A stretch of 64,000 bases of DNA from Crossaster papposus. Taxonomy: Eukaryota > Echinodermata > Asteroidea > Velatida > Solasteridae. Positions 10,651-22,325 of the stretch are shown here, piece after piece. The stretch lies in the NCBI GenBank assembly GCA_037893245.1, contig JBAIAA010000807.1, positions 124,001 to 188,000 of the forward strand, written 5' to 3'. The notes beneath the pieces are model-generated. The model saw only the letters and a program-made list of their open reading frames with translations. It made no database searches and was not told where the DNA came from. The position numbers and the translations under genes were made by a program. Within the stretch, counting starts at the first letter, position 1; every line of letters begins with the position of its first letter.

Positions 10651-12015
10651 TTTACATTGGATAACATGGTTCTTAGATTCAGATTTGAGTTTTGAGAGCC
10701 AATTTGTTAGGTCTTCCAATGTTCTATTGGTTGTGGGGAATCTAGCCCTATGCTGGGTGAGGATAGCTTCCCGAGTATGACCGGTTGACCTGGTTGGTCA
10801 CCTGGTCCCTCCACTATTTACAATTCTGGAGCGCGGCTAGTGAATTTTAGTTATGTGGCCCCTCCATAAACTTTCATCTCATACTTGTGCACTGTGAACA
10901 GTAACGATGAATTTGCATTGTTAGTGCGCTGTGTTTCTTTTGTTGGATGTTTAGCGGTAGTTTCTTATATATACCTGTGTACATACCAAACATACCTTTG
11001 CATTGTTATACCAGTATTGGAGATGCAGCGCCATCTTAGTTGTTATGCAACCTGTATAGTATTTTGTGAATGCCTCTGCTTTTCTTTTTTATTGTTACAT
11101 ATATGCAGTGTGCTGAATTATACTCTTCGTATTAGATACAAGGTTTTGGGGGTGTTGGCTGGATAAATGTTTTTAGTCATTCCGTCAGCGAGCTCCCGTC
11201 GAGCGAACATCATAATGTTCTCTCGCTATACATTTATAGCCAGTTTGCCTAGACACGTAATAATATAACTTGCTGTATTACTCTATCGGCTGGCACAAGT
11301 TGGGGGACGTCACCCGGTAAGTAAAATAATATTTACTATCAATGTATTGTACACTGTATTTTGGTAAACTTGTGGTTTAGTTGGATACTGAAAACTGACC
11401 TTAACACACTTTATATTAATTAATATGAACACAAATATTTATCAATTCCAATTAATACTTGTGGAAGTTTAATAGTTTCTAATTGTTCAAACTATATACG
11501 TTTGTATTAATTACTTATAGTATTTTCTCTCTTTTATTTACTTGCAGACATCCTTGACTGTCGTTTTTTTAAAAATATATATGAAAATCTGTGTACAGTC
11601 TACTGAAACTTTTAATAAACTGAACATACTGCGAGAGCGCTGGACTCTTGTTTAAGAACACCCCTTCTGTTTACTGATTTTTGTTAATATTGTTGTGACC
11701 AAACCACCACTCGGTTACACGAGTATCTTTCTTCTGGCGATTGGTGTTAGCGTCTTTGTGCTTACTCTCAAGAACGTCTTTCAATTCATCAAACCTTTCC
11801 GCTAGAATAAGTTACTATATTTGGCTTTACGTTTCTTCCCTTTAACCCTTTCAATCCAAGCGGCTCCAAAAAAGAGCCTTTGTTGTGATACGCTTCGATT
11901 CCGTGGGCTACAAAAAGTCCCGGAATTTGCCATGCGCTTGACACCCAAGGCGACTTATTTCACCAGCTCAAAAAATACTTGAGAGTTCTTTGTTTGGCGC
12001 CCTCTGTTGACGAAA
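10651..12015. other. No gene identified
   Basis: AT-rich sequence with a consensus splice donor (CCCG/GTAAGT, 11314), an acceptor (TTTACTTGCAG, ending 11547) and an AATAAA near 11613, but no conserved reading frame. A non-coding transcript or an LTR-like R/U5 region (AATAAA followed by about 100 bp ending GGTTACAC) are both possible; neither is shown. Confidence 0.25.
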
Positions 12016-12023
12016 ATATTTGT

Positions 12024-12668
12024 TTTGAATGAAGTTTTTGATTTTTGATTTTTGATTTGTTTTGAATGCCTGTTCTTTGTGAATTGCACAGGTTACCTAT
12101 TGTCTACAGGATCAGGTTCAAAATCATTTTATTAACTTTTAAGGCACTTCATGGGCAATCTCCAATGTACATAAATGATCTCATTACTGTCAACAAAGGG
12201 TCTCGTTACAGTTTAAGGTCTTCTAACAACGGCACTCTCTTAGAATATCCCAAAGGTAGAATGCTAATTACACTTGGTGCAAGGGCTTTTTCCACAGCAG
12301 CACCGACACTGTGGAATTCACTTCCCAGTCATTTAAGAGAAGAACGTAGTCTCGTAGTTTTTAAACGTAAGTAAAAGACATTTCTTTTTACTGACGCTTT
12401 TGCAAAGTAACTATTTTTATTCTGTATTTTTATACTGGTACTGGTATGAATCTTAAATTTGTAGCTATTTTTAAGGAGATCATTAATTGTGCTAAATAAA
12501 TGTTACATGTATTATACTTAGATTGTAGTATTTTTAGTAGGTTTAATTTAATTGTAAAGCATTTAAAAAAAAGTTGTACATGTACCTGTTATGCGCTATT
12601 GATCATTTTTTATAATGGAAATAGCGCAATATAAATGTCAAATTATTATTAAATTATTATTATTAAGT
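12024..12668 (+). mobile_element. CR1/L2-like LINE 3' end
   Basis: The C-terminal tail of a non-LTR retrotransposon ORF2 is followed by a 3' UTR ending GCGCAATATAAATG and a (TTA)n tract, the usual tail of CR1/L2-group LINEs. The 5' part is missing, as expected from incomplete reverse transcription. Confidence 0.65.
12066..12425 (+). pseudogene. LINE reverse transcriptase C-terminal fragment
   Basis: Reads LHRLPIVYRIRFKIILLTFK, then GARAFSTAAPTLWNSLP, matching the tail shared by CR1/jockey/Rex-type ORF2 proteins (LPVxxRIxFKxxxLTFKxLHG; RAFSxAAPxLWNSLP). A stop interrupts after VFKRK, with coding-like sequence (TFLFTDAFAK) beyond it. The catalytic RT palm is absent. Confidence 0.7.
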
Positions 12669-12867
12669 AAGCGCGCCATAATCGTGCAGGCTGTGTGCAT
12701 AGGTTGCGCCGCCGGTCACGTGGCTGACGTAGCGTCACTTTGCGGTGAGCAATGCGCGCGTATGCATTCAGTCGATGAGTCAGCCGGAGGTAGCAGTGTC
12801 TGTTTTTTTGCAATCAGGATGGAAATGGCACTAAATAATGAGATTTTGGCTGAGATTTGTTTTGCCG

Positions 12868-13200
12868 ATATTCGTCTCTTTGTGAATGCATATACAATGT
12901 ATATGCATTGTACGCGCGTTTTTTTTGCACTCGGAGCAGCGTTATTTCTATCTACGCAGGGACAAATTATAATTCGTCTGTTCGTGAAAATTCAAAATCT
13001 ACGGTGGTGGCTTGTTTGCCCATAGCGCGCGGAATTCGTCTGTTCGTGAAAACTCAAAAACTTGTTTTGCCTTATTCGTCTCTTCGTGAATGTATACAAT
13101 GTATATACATTGTACGCCCGTTGTTTTAGCATTCGGAGCAAGGTTATTTCTATCTACGCAGGGACAAATTATAATTCGTCTCTTCGTGAAAACTGAAAAC
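12868..13200 (+). repeat. Tandem pair with TTCGTCTCTTCGTGAA motifs
   Basis: Two direct copies (about 12868-12990 and 13072-13190) share TACAATGTATATGCATTGTACG, a perfect-dyad-like core, then GCAGGGACAAATTATAATTCGTCT. The word TTCGTCTnTTCGTGAA recurs at about 12868, 12972, 13036, 13075, 13172 and 13350. It looks like the subterminal repeat region of an unidentified DNA element. Confidence 0.55.
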
Positions 13201-13375
13201 GATTTGGGTTAAATTTCCCCCTGTATGATTTCCGTAATCTTACTGATTCAAACTGATTTTGACAATATTAACCTCGCCAGAATGTTCGTTGCTATCCACT
13301 TAATCGATTTCAGCCCAAAAACGAATTTCGAAAAAATAATGATTTTGGCCAAATTCGTCTCTTCTTGAAAACGCT

Positions 13376-13835
13376 GACGATATGCTCGTCGACGAGACTA
13401 ATCGCTATGCGCAGCAAACAATGGACTCAAATCCTGAACAACATTTCTCCTGGCACCCAACAACGTTCCCGAAATGATGGCATTTGTAGCACTTATCATT
13501 GCTATGGGCATAAACAAATCACCTCAATACAGGATGTACTGGTCCACGTCAGACATTTTGCAAATTCCATTTTATCCGTCGGTAATGTCGATAAATCGTT
13601 TCAGTTCAATTCTTCGGTTTTTCCACATCTCCAATAACCAAATCCCTTGTGAATCCTCGCCTAAACAGGACAAACTTTCCAAAGTTCGGCCCTTGATAGA
13701 AGTCATTATCCCGAAGTTTCTCAACCTGTATAAACCTGCGCAGAGTCTGTCTCCAGACGAGAGTATGTTGAAATTCAAGGGACGCTTCAGTTTTTGTTCA
13801 GTACATGCTAAAAGAAACCAGTAAAACGTGGTATT
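13376..13835 (+). pseudogene. piggyBac-like transposase fragment
   Basis: Reads VDETNRYAQQTMDSNP, then MAFVALIIAMGINKSPQYRMYWS, INRFSSILRFFHISNN, KVRPLIEVIIPKF and SPDESMLKFKGR, in the order of the piggyBac (PGBD, DDE_Tnp_1_7) core. The DESM aspartate is the first catalytic position. The frame shifts before PEMMAF and again after FKGR (QYMLKE follows in another frame). Similarity ends near 13835, so the other catalytic residues are missing. About 480 of the usual 1,700 coding bases remain. Confidence 0.75.
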
Positions 13836-14379
13836 AACCCTGCGGGAGTTGAGGCCCACGGTTGCAACCTCCTGTTTTCACTAATTAGTAAATATGTTTT
13901 TATTAATGGCTCATTTATTGCCATTTTTTAAAGTTCCTACAGAAGACACTGCTTAACCCCATAGAGCGATCCCGTTAGTGTGGCTGCATAGCGTGACCCA
14001 GAAAAAAATTACCGCAACAGGGCACTCGGGCAGACTGCCATTGGTTTGTGTACAAATCCCTTTGATAGCGGTCCCTTTGGAGTCGTTTGAGAAACCTGGC
14101 CGACCGCCAGAGAGCAGTAAAGTTTGTTTGACAGTCTCTGGCCTTGGTAAACCATAACAGACATGGCACTTGTTGTTTTATCGGAGCCAAAATGGTATAC
14201 AACTAGTATTTATTCATGTATTGGAGAATAAGCAAACTGAGGGGGCATAAAAAAAATTAATTAGAAACGTCACTGCAGTAACGCTTCTCAGATTCAAATT
14301 TGTGGGGATAAAAAGTGATATCTTTTTCCATAACCGCAGTAGGCCTACTTCGAAGTGAAAAGTTTCTAAAAATGCATTA
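13836..14379. other. No gene identified
   Basis: Sequence between the piggyBac fragment and the Tc1 element. Weak open frames on both strands near 13975-14202 could be further transposase debris, but no motif was recognised. Confidence 0.3.
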
Positions 14380-14381
14380 TA

Positions 14382-15916
14382 CACTACTCAAAAAAGGTTA
14401 AGGAACTCTTTTTATTGTGTGTATACCTTTTTTATATGAGATATTTTACTGCTGAAAATACCCCAGTTCAACTGTCCTGAATGACCTCAAACACACTGTA
14501 ATCAATTTCACAGGTGGTTGGTTTCAGTTGTTGCATAATGTCTCTTGCATCGTTGCACATCCTGAAATGTGGGCTTTTAGGGGTATCAGCTGATCACATG
14601 AAATGGTACAAAAGTGGGTGCAAGAGCATTTTCTGTCATTGGTCTCCACAATCAGACAACTTAGTGACAGCAGCAATGCCAAGACGCCACCTGAGTGAAC
14701 CAGAGGTTGCCAGAGCCCTAGGAATGCTGGAAGCTGGCTTCAGTCAGCGAAGATAAGCCGAAATGATGGGTGTGTCTAACAGTGTCATCAGCAGAGCTAA
14801 CCAACGACACCGGGAGACAGGGCTGTACTCGGAGAGACCCCGCAGTGGCCGACCAGCCGCAACAACCCCAAGAGATGATAGCTACTTGACGAATATCTGC
14901 CTCCGCAACCGCTTCCACAGTGCACGTCGACTCGATAATGACTTCGCTGCTGCCACTGGAGTGACTGTTTCCACTCAAACAATCCGTAACTTCACAGAGC
15001 CAATATGCAAGCCAGAAGGCCAGCACAGTGCGTCCCACTCACCCCTGCTCACAGAAGAATCCGTCTCAACTGGGCTCGGGAGCATGTCGGATGGACCCAA
15101 CAGCAATGGCGCCGTGTTCTGTTCACAGATGAGAGCAGATTCTCCTTCGACCACAATGATGGACGTGTGAGAGTCTGGAGGCGAGCAGGAGAGAGATTTT
15201 CCGACCCCTGTATTGCAGAACATGACCGTTATGGCGGAGGCAGCATCATGGTGTGGGGAGGCATCGCCTATGGCAACCGTACTCGTCTCTACCTGGTCCC
15301 AAGGGGATCAATGACAGGAGTGAGGTACAGGGATGAAGTCCTTGAACCTATCGTGGTGCCCGTGATGCCCGTCCCCACCGAGCAAGGGTGGTGACACAGT
15401 TCCTGGAGAACCATGGGATCGAGCGCATGGACTGGCCAGCGAGATCCCCAGACTTGAATCCCAGAAAACATGTCTGGGACATGATAGGGAGGAGTATCGA
15501 GCAGCTGGAAGCACAGCCACGTGGACTGCAGCAGCTGGGTGTAGCTCTGGAGGCTGCATGGGATGCGCTGGCCGTCAGAGACGTCAATCGCCTCATTAAC
15601 TCCATGATACAGCGGTGTGAGGCCATTATTGCGGCAAGAGGAGGCCATACTCGCTACTGAGTCGATTGAAAGACATTCAGACTGAACATTTTTAAAAATT
15701 GTCGTTTGACTTTCCCCTGAAACTGTCCATTTTGTGATTGCCCAAGTTCTCATCATAAAAATGTGCATTTGAAGTTTTGAATCATTTCTTAAATTTTTTA
15801 TTCCAATGAGAACACCATCTAGACTAACAAAAAATGAAAGAACTAGACCTCACTCATTGCTTGAAAAAACAATTACAAGTTAAGAAAAAAGTGTTCCTTA
15901 ACTTTTTTGAGTAGTG
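14382..15916 (+). mobile_element. Complete Tc1/mariner element
   Basis: Inverted ends CACTACTCAAAAAAGGTTAAGGAAC (left) and its near complement (right, ending TTGAGTAGTG) are flanked by TA on both sides (14380-14381, 15917-15918), the Tc1/mariner target duplication. Length 1,535 bp is usual for Tc1. Both ends are intact although the transposase is dead, so the copy could in principle have been mobilised in trans. Confidence 0.9.
14676..15660 (+). pseudogene. Tc1-like transposase, inactivated
   Basis: Order of parts: N-terminal paired-type helix-turn-helix (MPRRHLSEPEVARALGMLEA to SERPRSGRP), then the DDE domain (TDESRFSFDHNDGRVRVWRR; GGGSIMVWGGI; WPARSPDLNP). Lesions: TAA at 14754-14756; a frame change near 14995 (TIRN to LHRANMQARRP); and a deletion near 15365 that removes the block before ARPHRARVVTQF, including the second catalytic Asp. 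The third catalytic position reads K (DLNPRKHVWD) where the family has E. The first Asp (FTDE) remains. Start chosen at the ATG of MPRRH, which fits family length. Confidence 0.85.
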
Positions 15917-16006
15917 TACTATCCAAAGCTGCTGTACTTCTTACCAAGTAAGTTTGTATTGCCATTCAATTTTGAAGTAATTACCAAACGTATACGATCC
16001 CTTTAA

Positions 16007-16255
16007 CCCTAACCATCTCAAATACTCCAAAATCCTCTTTGCAAATTGCAGGATTTTGCAGGATTGAGGTCACTTGGAAGTTGATACATCGCAGGAATTG
16101 AGGATTAAGGGCGTTTAGGGTTTTGCCCCTGGATGATATATGCAGATTCTGCAGGTCGTAAGGCCTAAACTAATGCTGGCTGAATTTGCAGGATTGAGGT
16201 TACTTGGAAATGTATCCTAATGAGGATTTTGGAGGATTGAGATTATTTTGTCTAT
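16007..16255 (+). repeat. TTAA-flanked MITE, 5' half
   Basis: Begins TTAA/CCCTAACCATCTC at 16003 and follows the reverse complement of 30303-30060 with scattered changes, including GCAGGATTTTGCAGGATT and AAGGCCTAAACTAATGCTGG. The 3' half is absent. Confidence 0.75.
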
Positions 16256-16398
16256 CCGTCAATGACCTGTCTACCAAGATATCCGGGGAGATATGTCTGA
16301 GAGTGGTTTTTTCGCATTTGCATTTCGCAGGTGTCACCTGTCCAACGTTGAGTGCAGCCACCTCCTGGAGACGGAGGGATCTCTATGGCGTGTCCAGT

Positions 16399-16565
16399 GG
16401 GGGGGGGGGGCTTTTGGGGCTGAAGCCCCCCGCACGCGCGGATCCCCCAAAAAAAAATGAAAGAGAAAAAAAGAAGGAAAGGAGGAAAGAAAAAACGAAA
16501 GAAAAAACGAAAACAAAAAATATATATATATAAACGAAAAAGGAAAGAAAGAGAGAAAGAAAGAA
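16399..16565. repeat. G-run hairpin and polypurine tract
   Basis: An 11-bp G run, then an inverted GGGGCTTTTGGGGCTGAAGCCCC stem-loop, CGCGCGGATC, and about 110 bp of almost pure A/G. Related GGATCTAGGATTTCTGG sequence next to C/G runs occurs at 18367-18436 on the other strand, so this is probably one end of a dispersed repeat. Confidence 0.5.
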
Positions 16566-17635
16566 AAATTATTAAATCGGCAGAAACTGGTGATCAAACC
16601 AATCGGCTTTGACTGAACATGATGATCCAATTGGTTGATAGTTTTAATTGGCGACGTGCTGGCTATAATGACGTTAATACGAGCTGAATGATTTTCATTG
16701 TTCAACGTGTTTTCATCGTTGTCACATGGTTGTAAGGTGTCAAGGAGATTTGGAACTTAACTTGATCATAGCTACAAAAGATTCTCCGAAATATAGCCAC
16801 TTGCTTCGAAACATTCTATTCAAGCAAGCGTTAAACGGTAAGTAAAACAACTGTTTTAATCATTATAGGGGGGCCTACCTCTTTCCATATAACAAATTAG
16901 TGAGTATGTGTATGCCTTGACATAAATGATGTTAGACCTAGATCCCACCGAGCAGAAGACCTTCACTCATTCGGATTGCATCCGATGAAATTGTTTAAAC
17001 TTGTAGGCCTAGAGTATACATAAAACGTTGCCGTATAATATTGTGTGGAAATGGGTTATATGACATGTGGGCCTACATGTAGTTCCTTAAGCGCAACGAG
17101 CACAAACTACCCATGTAAGCTGTTTACAACGTACGGATCACAACGGGTGCGGTGGTGGCCCTCCGCTAAAAATAACCTAGGTACAGGGTCTTATTGTATG
17201 TTCTAACTCATTCTGTTGAATAGTTTATTCCTCGGTTAGATCTGAAGGGGGTTGAAACGATTATATGTAATTTAGCTTTGTCTGAATGTATATTTGGCCA
17301 CTCGGAAAACGGCCCATAGATATAGAAGTCGATTGAGTAATCCGGCCTCAGCTTTTCCAGAGACGCGACAGGTCGAGGGCCCACGATGAGAGGTAATTTC
17401 CCTCAATTACCTGTAATTATTGGATTCCCAACTCCTCAAGTGTTTGAGAGTATCATATAACACTGATCTCTAGAACTTAGTGCAGTTTCGTTGGCGTTCT
17501 GAACTTAGCCCCGAGTTTAGTTCAGAAAATAATTGTAATTGTGCGGGAGTGCGCTGGCCATGTGAACTATTTTAGCTGCCACCATGAGCGAGAGCCAAAC
17601 TCTCACTGGTCCATTCACCACCACGTGCCATCTTC
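16566..17635. other. No gene identified
   Basis: Unique-looking sequence with a possible donor (ACGGTAAGTAAAAC near 16838). No coding similarity recognised. Confidence 0.3.
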
Positions 17636-17642
17636 GGGGGGT

Positions 17643-17698
<56 letters not shown>
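17636..17698 (+). repeat. Poly-G tract, 63 bp with one T
   Basis: Near-uninterrupted guanine run, with a second 13-bp G run at 17763-17776. It could form G-quadruplexes, or its length may be an assembly or sequencing product. Glycine-rich frames crossing it are not genes. Confidence 0.95.
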
Positions 17699-17730
17699 CT
17701 CGGACACATGCCCCCCCACCTCCCAATATT

Positions 17731-18575
17731 TTTTGCTCGTTTACCACCAGCACCAGCACCAGAGGGGGGGGGGGGGTGAACTACAACAACATTCCTTCAG
17801 TTTGACTGTAACATTATCGCTGCTAGCGAGCCGCGACCGGAAACCACAATACAGACACAACAGAGGTTCATCAACTGGTACGTACGGTGCGCTTTTTTCT
17901 ATGTTAATGGTGTAGGCACGTTGATGACGTTCGCAATGTCAACGAATTAGTACTGGTAGACCCCTGCCGTACTACTGAAATCCAGATTCCTGAACTAGAA
18001 AACATTCAAGGATACTGCGACTATTTTTTGTGCACTTTCACTCGGACCCGAGTACAAACGTAACAGCTCGGCTGACTATGCAGTGACTTGGCGACAATGG
18101 GACAGGTATTTATTTTTCTTAATTGTCATGTTACTCTGTGCAATTTGCTTGTGATGTCTTGTCTATTCTCCAGCACAGACCATCACGCATAGCTTATGAC
18201 ATAGAAGTGATGACCTAACGGCCTCAATATAAACCCACTGAGCTCAATTGCAAGTATAGGAAAAACGCCACTTTAACTTTAATTTCGACGTTTCCTCCCG
18301 ATACTCTGACATGTAGGTAACTTGGTAGGCCTGCAGATTAAACCCACCTCGGAGCCACCAATTTGTGCAGCACGCATGAGACAACGCCCCCCCCCCCTCC
18401 CCCCCCCCCCCCAGAAATCCTAGATCCGCGCCTGACATTTTGAATATCGGCTTTCCCCCCTTTTTAACAAACAGCCTCAGAGATCAAAGAACCCGGCACG
18501 TAAGCGAACTCAGCAACAGACCATCTTGGAAAGCTTTGGGGTTGTGGTGCCTGGTGCTGGTGGTAAACGAGCAAG
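17731..18575. repeat. Short inverted copies around a CACCAGCACCAG word
   Basis: TTGCTCGTTTACCACCAGCA (17731-17762) recurs inverted at 18546-18575. Between them lie the C run at 18387-18413 and CTAGATCCGCGCCTGAC (18420-18436). This may be a degraded element bounded by G/C runs; low confidence. Confidence 0.3.
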
Positions 18576-18669
18576 AGCTGAAAATGAAGGTCGATTCGTT
18601 GTCAACAACCGTTTTCTTTAATAGTAGCCATATTATACAAATATTGACTGCTTTGAGTGGTGTATATAT

Positions 18670-18790
18670 TGTAGTAAAACTAGCCTCCCGAGGTGATCCA
18701 TGGAGCATAACCCCATTCTATCTTCCGGAGGCGAAGCCGAGGTAAAATAGAATGCTCCATGGATCACCGAGGGAGGCTAGTTTTACTACA
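18670..18790. repeat. Long hairpin (foldback) sequence
   Basis: TGTAGTAAAACTAGCCTCCC at the left is the complement of the right end, and the stem continues through GTGATCCATGGAGCAT with one 20-bp loop. Stem length is about 50 bp. Likely a small foldback MITE. Confidence 0.8.
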
Positions 18791-18818
18791 CCACGAGATA
18801 AAGCAGTAAATATTTGTT

Positions 18819-19122
18819 TTATAACACCTCACCCACAGATTCTGCTTAATTTTCAAATGTTGACATAATTTAAATTTAATTTCAGTAAAAATAACTTTTA
18901 ATTCAATACTAAATTTGTGGAAAACTGTTTTGCTCTTTTCCAAACCACCCCTTCACGAAATGGTTGAACCCAGCCATGGTATAGTACTTTTGGATAGTAC
19001 TTTTGGATAGTACTTTGGCATAGTAGTTTTGGCTTTGCCCAGGAAGATGGCAAAAATGGAAAATGCCATGTGACTCGCTCTCTGCCAATCAAGACACCGA
19101 ATTTGTGGGTGAGGTGTTATAA
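18819..19122. mobile_element. 304-bp MITE
   Basis: Perfect 19-bp inverted ends TTATAACACCTCACCCACA (18819-18837) and complement (19104-19122). The interior holds three TAGTACTTTTGGA repeats (18975-19015). No coding sequence. The family was not identified. Confidence 0.8.
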
Positions 19123-19471
19123 TAATGATTAATCACATGCTTAGGCCAATAACAACATTCTTTGTCTTGCGTCAACCTCGCGTATAATAATAATACCTAC
19201 AAGCCAAAAATATCAGTTTTGCAAAACAATACACATAACTACACATGAAAAAGTCAAAGGAGTTGGTAACCTTGCTGAATTGAATGTGTTAATAGAACTG
19301 AATTTGTCCCAGCGTCATTTATGTTTTGATCTTGACTTAAATTTTTCCAGTAATATGTATGTGGTGTAAAATATGTCTTGTCTTGTTCTTCGTGTCATTT
19401 CCCTTGGAAACAGATATGTTTAATGTTAAGAGCGGGTATGTCAAGAAGTTCCAGAATGTTCAAGAATGTCA

Positions 19472-19896
19472 GCAACGTTCCCCGTGACGAGCTGCGAATG
19501 TGAGCGCTCATTCAGCTCACTGCGTCGTCTGAAAACATTCAACAGGTGAGCATATTTTATGCACATTTGTGTAACCTAACTTTCGAGCATTATATCCGCG
19601 GAGTATAGGCGAAAAATGCATAATTATTAGTGGCAGATATTAATGTAAAAATGCTTAAACTGTACAATATCATCATATAAAAGTATTTAAAAAAAGATAC
19701 AATAAATGAGATGATAGAGCTGATACGTTTCCAATCATGTTTTCTTGCAGAACAACAATGACAGATGAGAGGCTGAATAGGTTGGCCATGCTGGCAATTC
19801 ACAGGGACATCCCTGTTGACTTGGACGAGGCAGTAAACAGATTTGCCTCTGCAAAACCAAGAAGATTGCAGTTTGGTTACTTTCTACGTAACTAGG
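19472..19896 (+). pseudogene. hAT transposase C-terminal dimerisation domain, two exons
   Basis: Exon 19472-19545 reads ATFPVTSCECERSFSSLRRL, and exon 19751-19896 reads TTMTDERLNRLAMLAIHRDI to FGYFLRN and a stop. The junction (CAACAG/GTGAGC ... TTCTTGCAG/AAC) restores the frame. The C-E-R-S-F-S motif and the TMTDERL-LAMLAIH stretch are the hAT dimerisation block. No upstream catalytic domain or TIRs were found, so this is the 3' remnant of an element or of a domesticated gene. Within the remnant there is no stop or frameshift. Confidence 0.8.
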
Positions 19897-20619
19897 ACTG
19901 CGGTCCAAACTGGTGAAGATATCTTGAGAATATCACATTATAGAACTCATTGTAGAACTCACTCTTGGAAATATTCTGTTTGAAAAATCCAAAAATATAT
20001 TTCAGCTTTCAATCTCATAGCTTGATCAGGAAATGTTCATTTACTCTACAATCCGACCAATGCATTATTATTTATACAGAACTCATTATCTTTCAGTGCT
20101 TTTAACATTCATTTATCAATGGCAGTTAACTTATTCAATGACACATTTTTATACATCAAATCCCAGGAGTGCAAATAAACGGAAGTTGTAAATACCAGCC
20201 TGTCGTAGCTATAACTTATTGCACAAACTTCAAAGTTACAACGCATGGGGGCTCTCTTCGTAATGTCCTTCTCCGTAGTCATGGCGGGGTGTAATCTGAA
20301 AAGCTTATGCAACCCATGCGATCGATATTCTTGACAGTAATGGTACCCAACAAACTTTTGCTGACAGAATGAATATTTGGCCATATGGCACACGAGTAAC
20401 CTCTATAACTGAGTCCTTACATCATATATCAACTGATTTTGCAGCAAAACTTGTCTGAAAATTGAAAGAAAAGGCGATTTCAGGTCTTAAAATCCTGGAC
20501 CCCCACCGAGGCCCAGACCTCCTGGACCAAACGCTGTTAGACTCTCCGCTCGCTTCGCTCTACCGAAACGATTTTGATTCAGCCCCCCGCAGGAAAAAAT
20601 CCTGCACACGCCTCTGGAT
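19897..20619. other. No gene identified
   Basis: AT-rich sequence without recognised features. Confidence 0.3.
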
Positions 20620-20634
20620 CATCTCAAGACTTGG

Positions 20635-21540
20635 TCTCCAAATCTTTCTTGCCATTCAGGTAACCCAGTGTGCGCTTCACTCCCGCCTTGAAAGCTGAGT
20701 GCGCCATTTCTGTTGGATTTGAGAATGGCGAGTAGGGGGAAGCAGTTTGATGGTAACATTGTCAGTATCGGGGGGTAGTTGAACTCAGACATGAGGACGA
20801 GCGTTGTCATATATCAGATATAATGCGTTCACCTGCGGGGTAGAGCTAGCGTAGACATTATTGTGCAGTTGTCGCTAAGAACTCCTCAAAAGTCGCTCTC
20901 GTCACGGTCTCTGATGCTATTCTGTGAGCCACAAGTCCAACCTCACCAGAAATTGCAAATGTCATATTGACTTGCCTGCCTCTCTGGATATGAACGACAT
21001 GTCTCACTGGCACTCCACGAGCAGCGCGACCATAAGACCGACAGGTCCAAACGTTGTAGCCAGTCTCATCAATGTACACAGTGTGTCCAAAGACACCATG
21101 CCGGATAAACCAGTTTGCAAAGACAACTCTTGCATCTAATACTCGTGGCGAATTTCTCTGTTCTGGAACATCTTCAGCTAGTTTAAACATGCCATCTAGA
21201 GTTCTAGCTATGGTGCTAGTCGTCACAAAAGGCTTATTATGAAGATCAGCTCGCAGTTTAGCATTAGGTTGAACCAAAGTCACCAGGGGGTTATCATCTG
21301 TAGATGTCGTCGAAGGTCATATCTCATGTCGTCGTCAACCTTCCGGTTTATTGGTCCTCCTTTCGGCAGCCTGTTACCACAACCATCTCGGAGATATATG
21401 CCAACGATTGATCTGGCCATTGAGTGGTTGATGTCCAGTCTATTTGCTACATCACGGTCGGCGTCGTCAGCCTCAAAGGCATCGATAAGACGATTTCAGT
21501 CAACGTCTGAGACTCGTCTGTATTCCCCTCTTGCAGCCAT
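20635..21540 (-). pseudogene. Tc1/IS630-type DDE transposase, inactivated
   Basis: Minus strand from ATG at about 21540: an N-terminal helix-turn-helix (MAARGEYRRVSDVD, DADRDVANRLDINHSMARS), then TLDGMFKLAEDVPEQRNSP, the first catalytic block VYIDETGYNVW, then YDNARPHV and PPYSPFSNPTEMA, giving all three D-D-E residues. Lesions: TGA replacing the expected Trp codon after VSDVD (about 21499), a frameshift near 21290 (DNPLVTLVQPN resumes), a stop after FLATTAQ (20858), and further frame changes before DNARPH. No TIRs were identified. Confidence 0.75.
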
Positions 21541-21804
21541 TATTGTTTAATTTTAAGAGGCATAAAATACAATCTAGCTATGCGATCTTCGCAAATGCTG
21601 AGCAAATAAAGAATGATTTTCTTCAACTTGGGTGTTTATTTAGCATTTATTTGGTATGTTTTGAAAGACGGGGCCACCTGGTTTAATTCCCCATAATGTT
21701 ACTTTTGATAACACATACATGAATTCCAATGCTTGACCAGGCATAAAATCGGCTGCACATTTAGCGAAATTCATTGTTGATAAATTAAAAGGAAAACACG
21801 ATTG

Positions 21805-22325
21805 CGGGTGTGCATTCAAATTCGCGCGAAAATAAATTATCAATATATTATATTCAGTGCACATTGGGGAAATCGTGCGCTGATTTTTTTACGACTGATG
21901 CACTATAATGGAAAAAAGAATTATCAATTGTTAAATAGAAAACGGGAATGTGAACGTTCATACTATTTCGCACGAAAACGAATGCACCAGTTACAAATTT
22001 ATGTGCACATTTTGCGATATCGTGCAGATTTTTTTAAAATTAATATACTATTGAAGTATAAAGTTCATTTATAACCCAGGTATTTGATTTATTATAGGTT
22101 TTCCCGGACGATATCGGAAAATGTGCACATTAACTTGTAAAAGATGGATTTGTTTTCGTGCGAATTAGTATGAACGTTAACAATCCCGTTTTCTAATTAA
22201 CAATTAATAATTATTTTTCCATGAATTTGCATTCAGTCGTAAAACATCAGCGTACGATTTCCCGAATGTGCACTGAATTTCGTATCGATAATTTAATTTA
22301 GCGCGAATTCAAATGCACACCCGCC
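21805..22325. repeat. 520-bp foldback element
   Basis: Arms 21805-22025 and 22102-22325 are inverted copies (GCGGGTGTGCATT; TTCGCACGAAAACGAAT; GTGCACATTTTGCGATATCG), about 80% alike by eye, around a short AT-rich centre. Confidence 0.8.

Noticed and set aside
10885-11166. 93-codon Cys-rich hydrophobic frame that might be a small membrane protein
   Set aside because: No initiation context, no recognised motif, and AT-rich composition like its surroundings.
13975-14202. Possible further piggyBac or other transposase exon on the minus strand
   Set aside because: No piggyBac motif (for example the DNYYTS-type block) could be found in any frame.
17541-17915. Poly-Gly / poly-Pro proteins across the G run
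   Set aside because: Homopolymer translation; no domain on either side.
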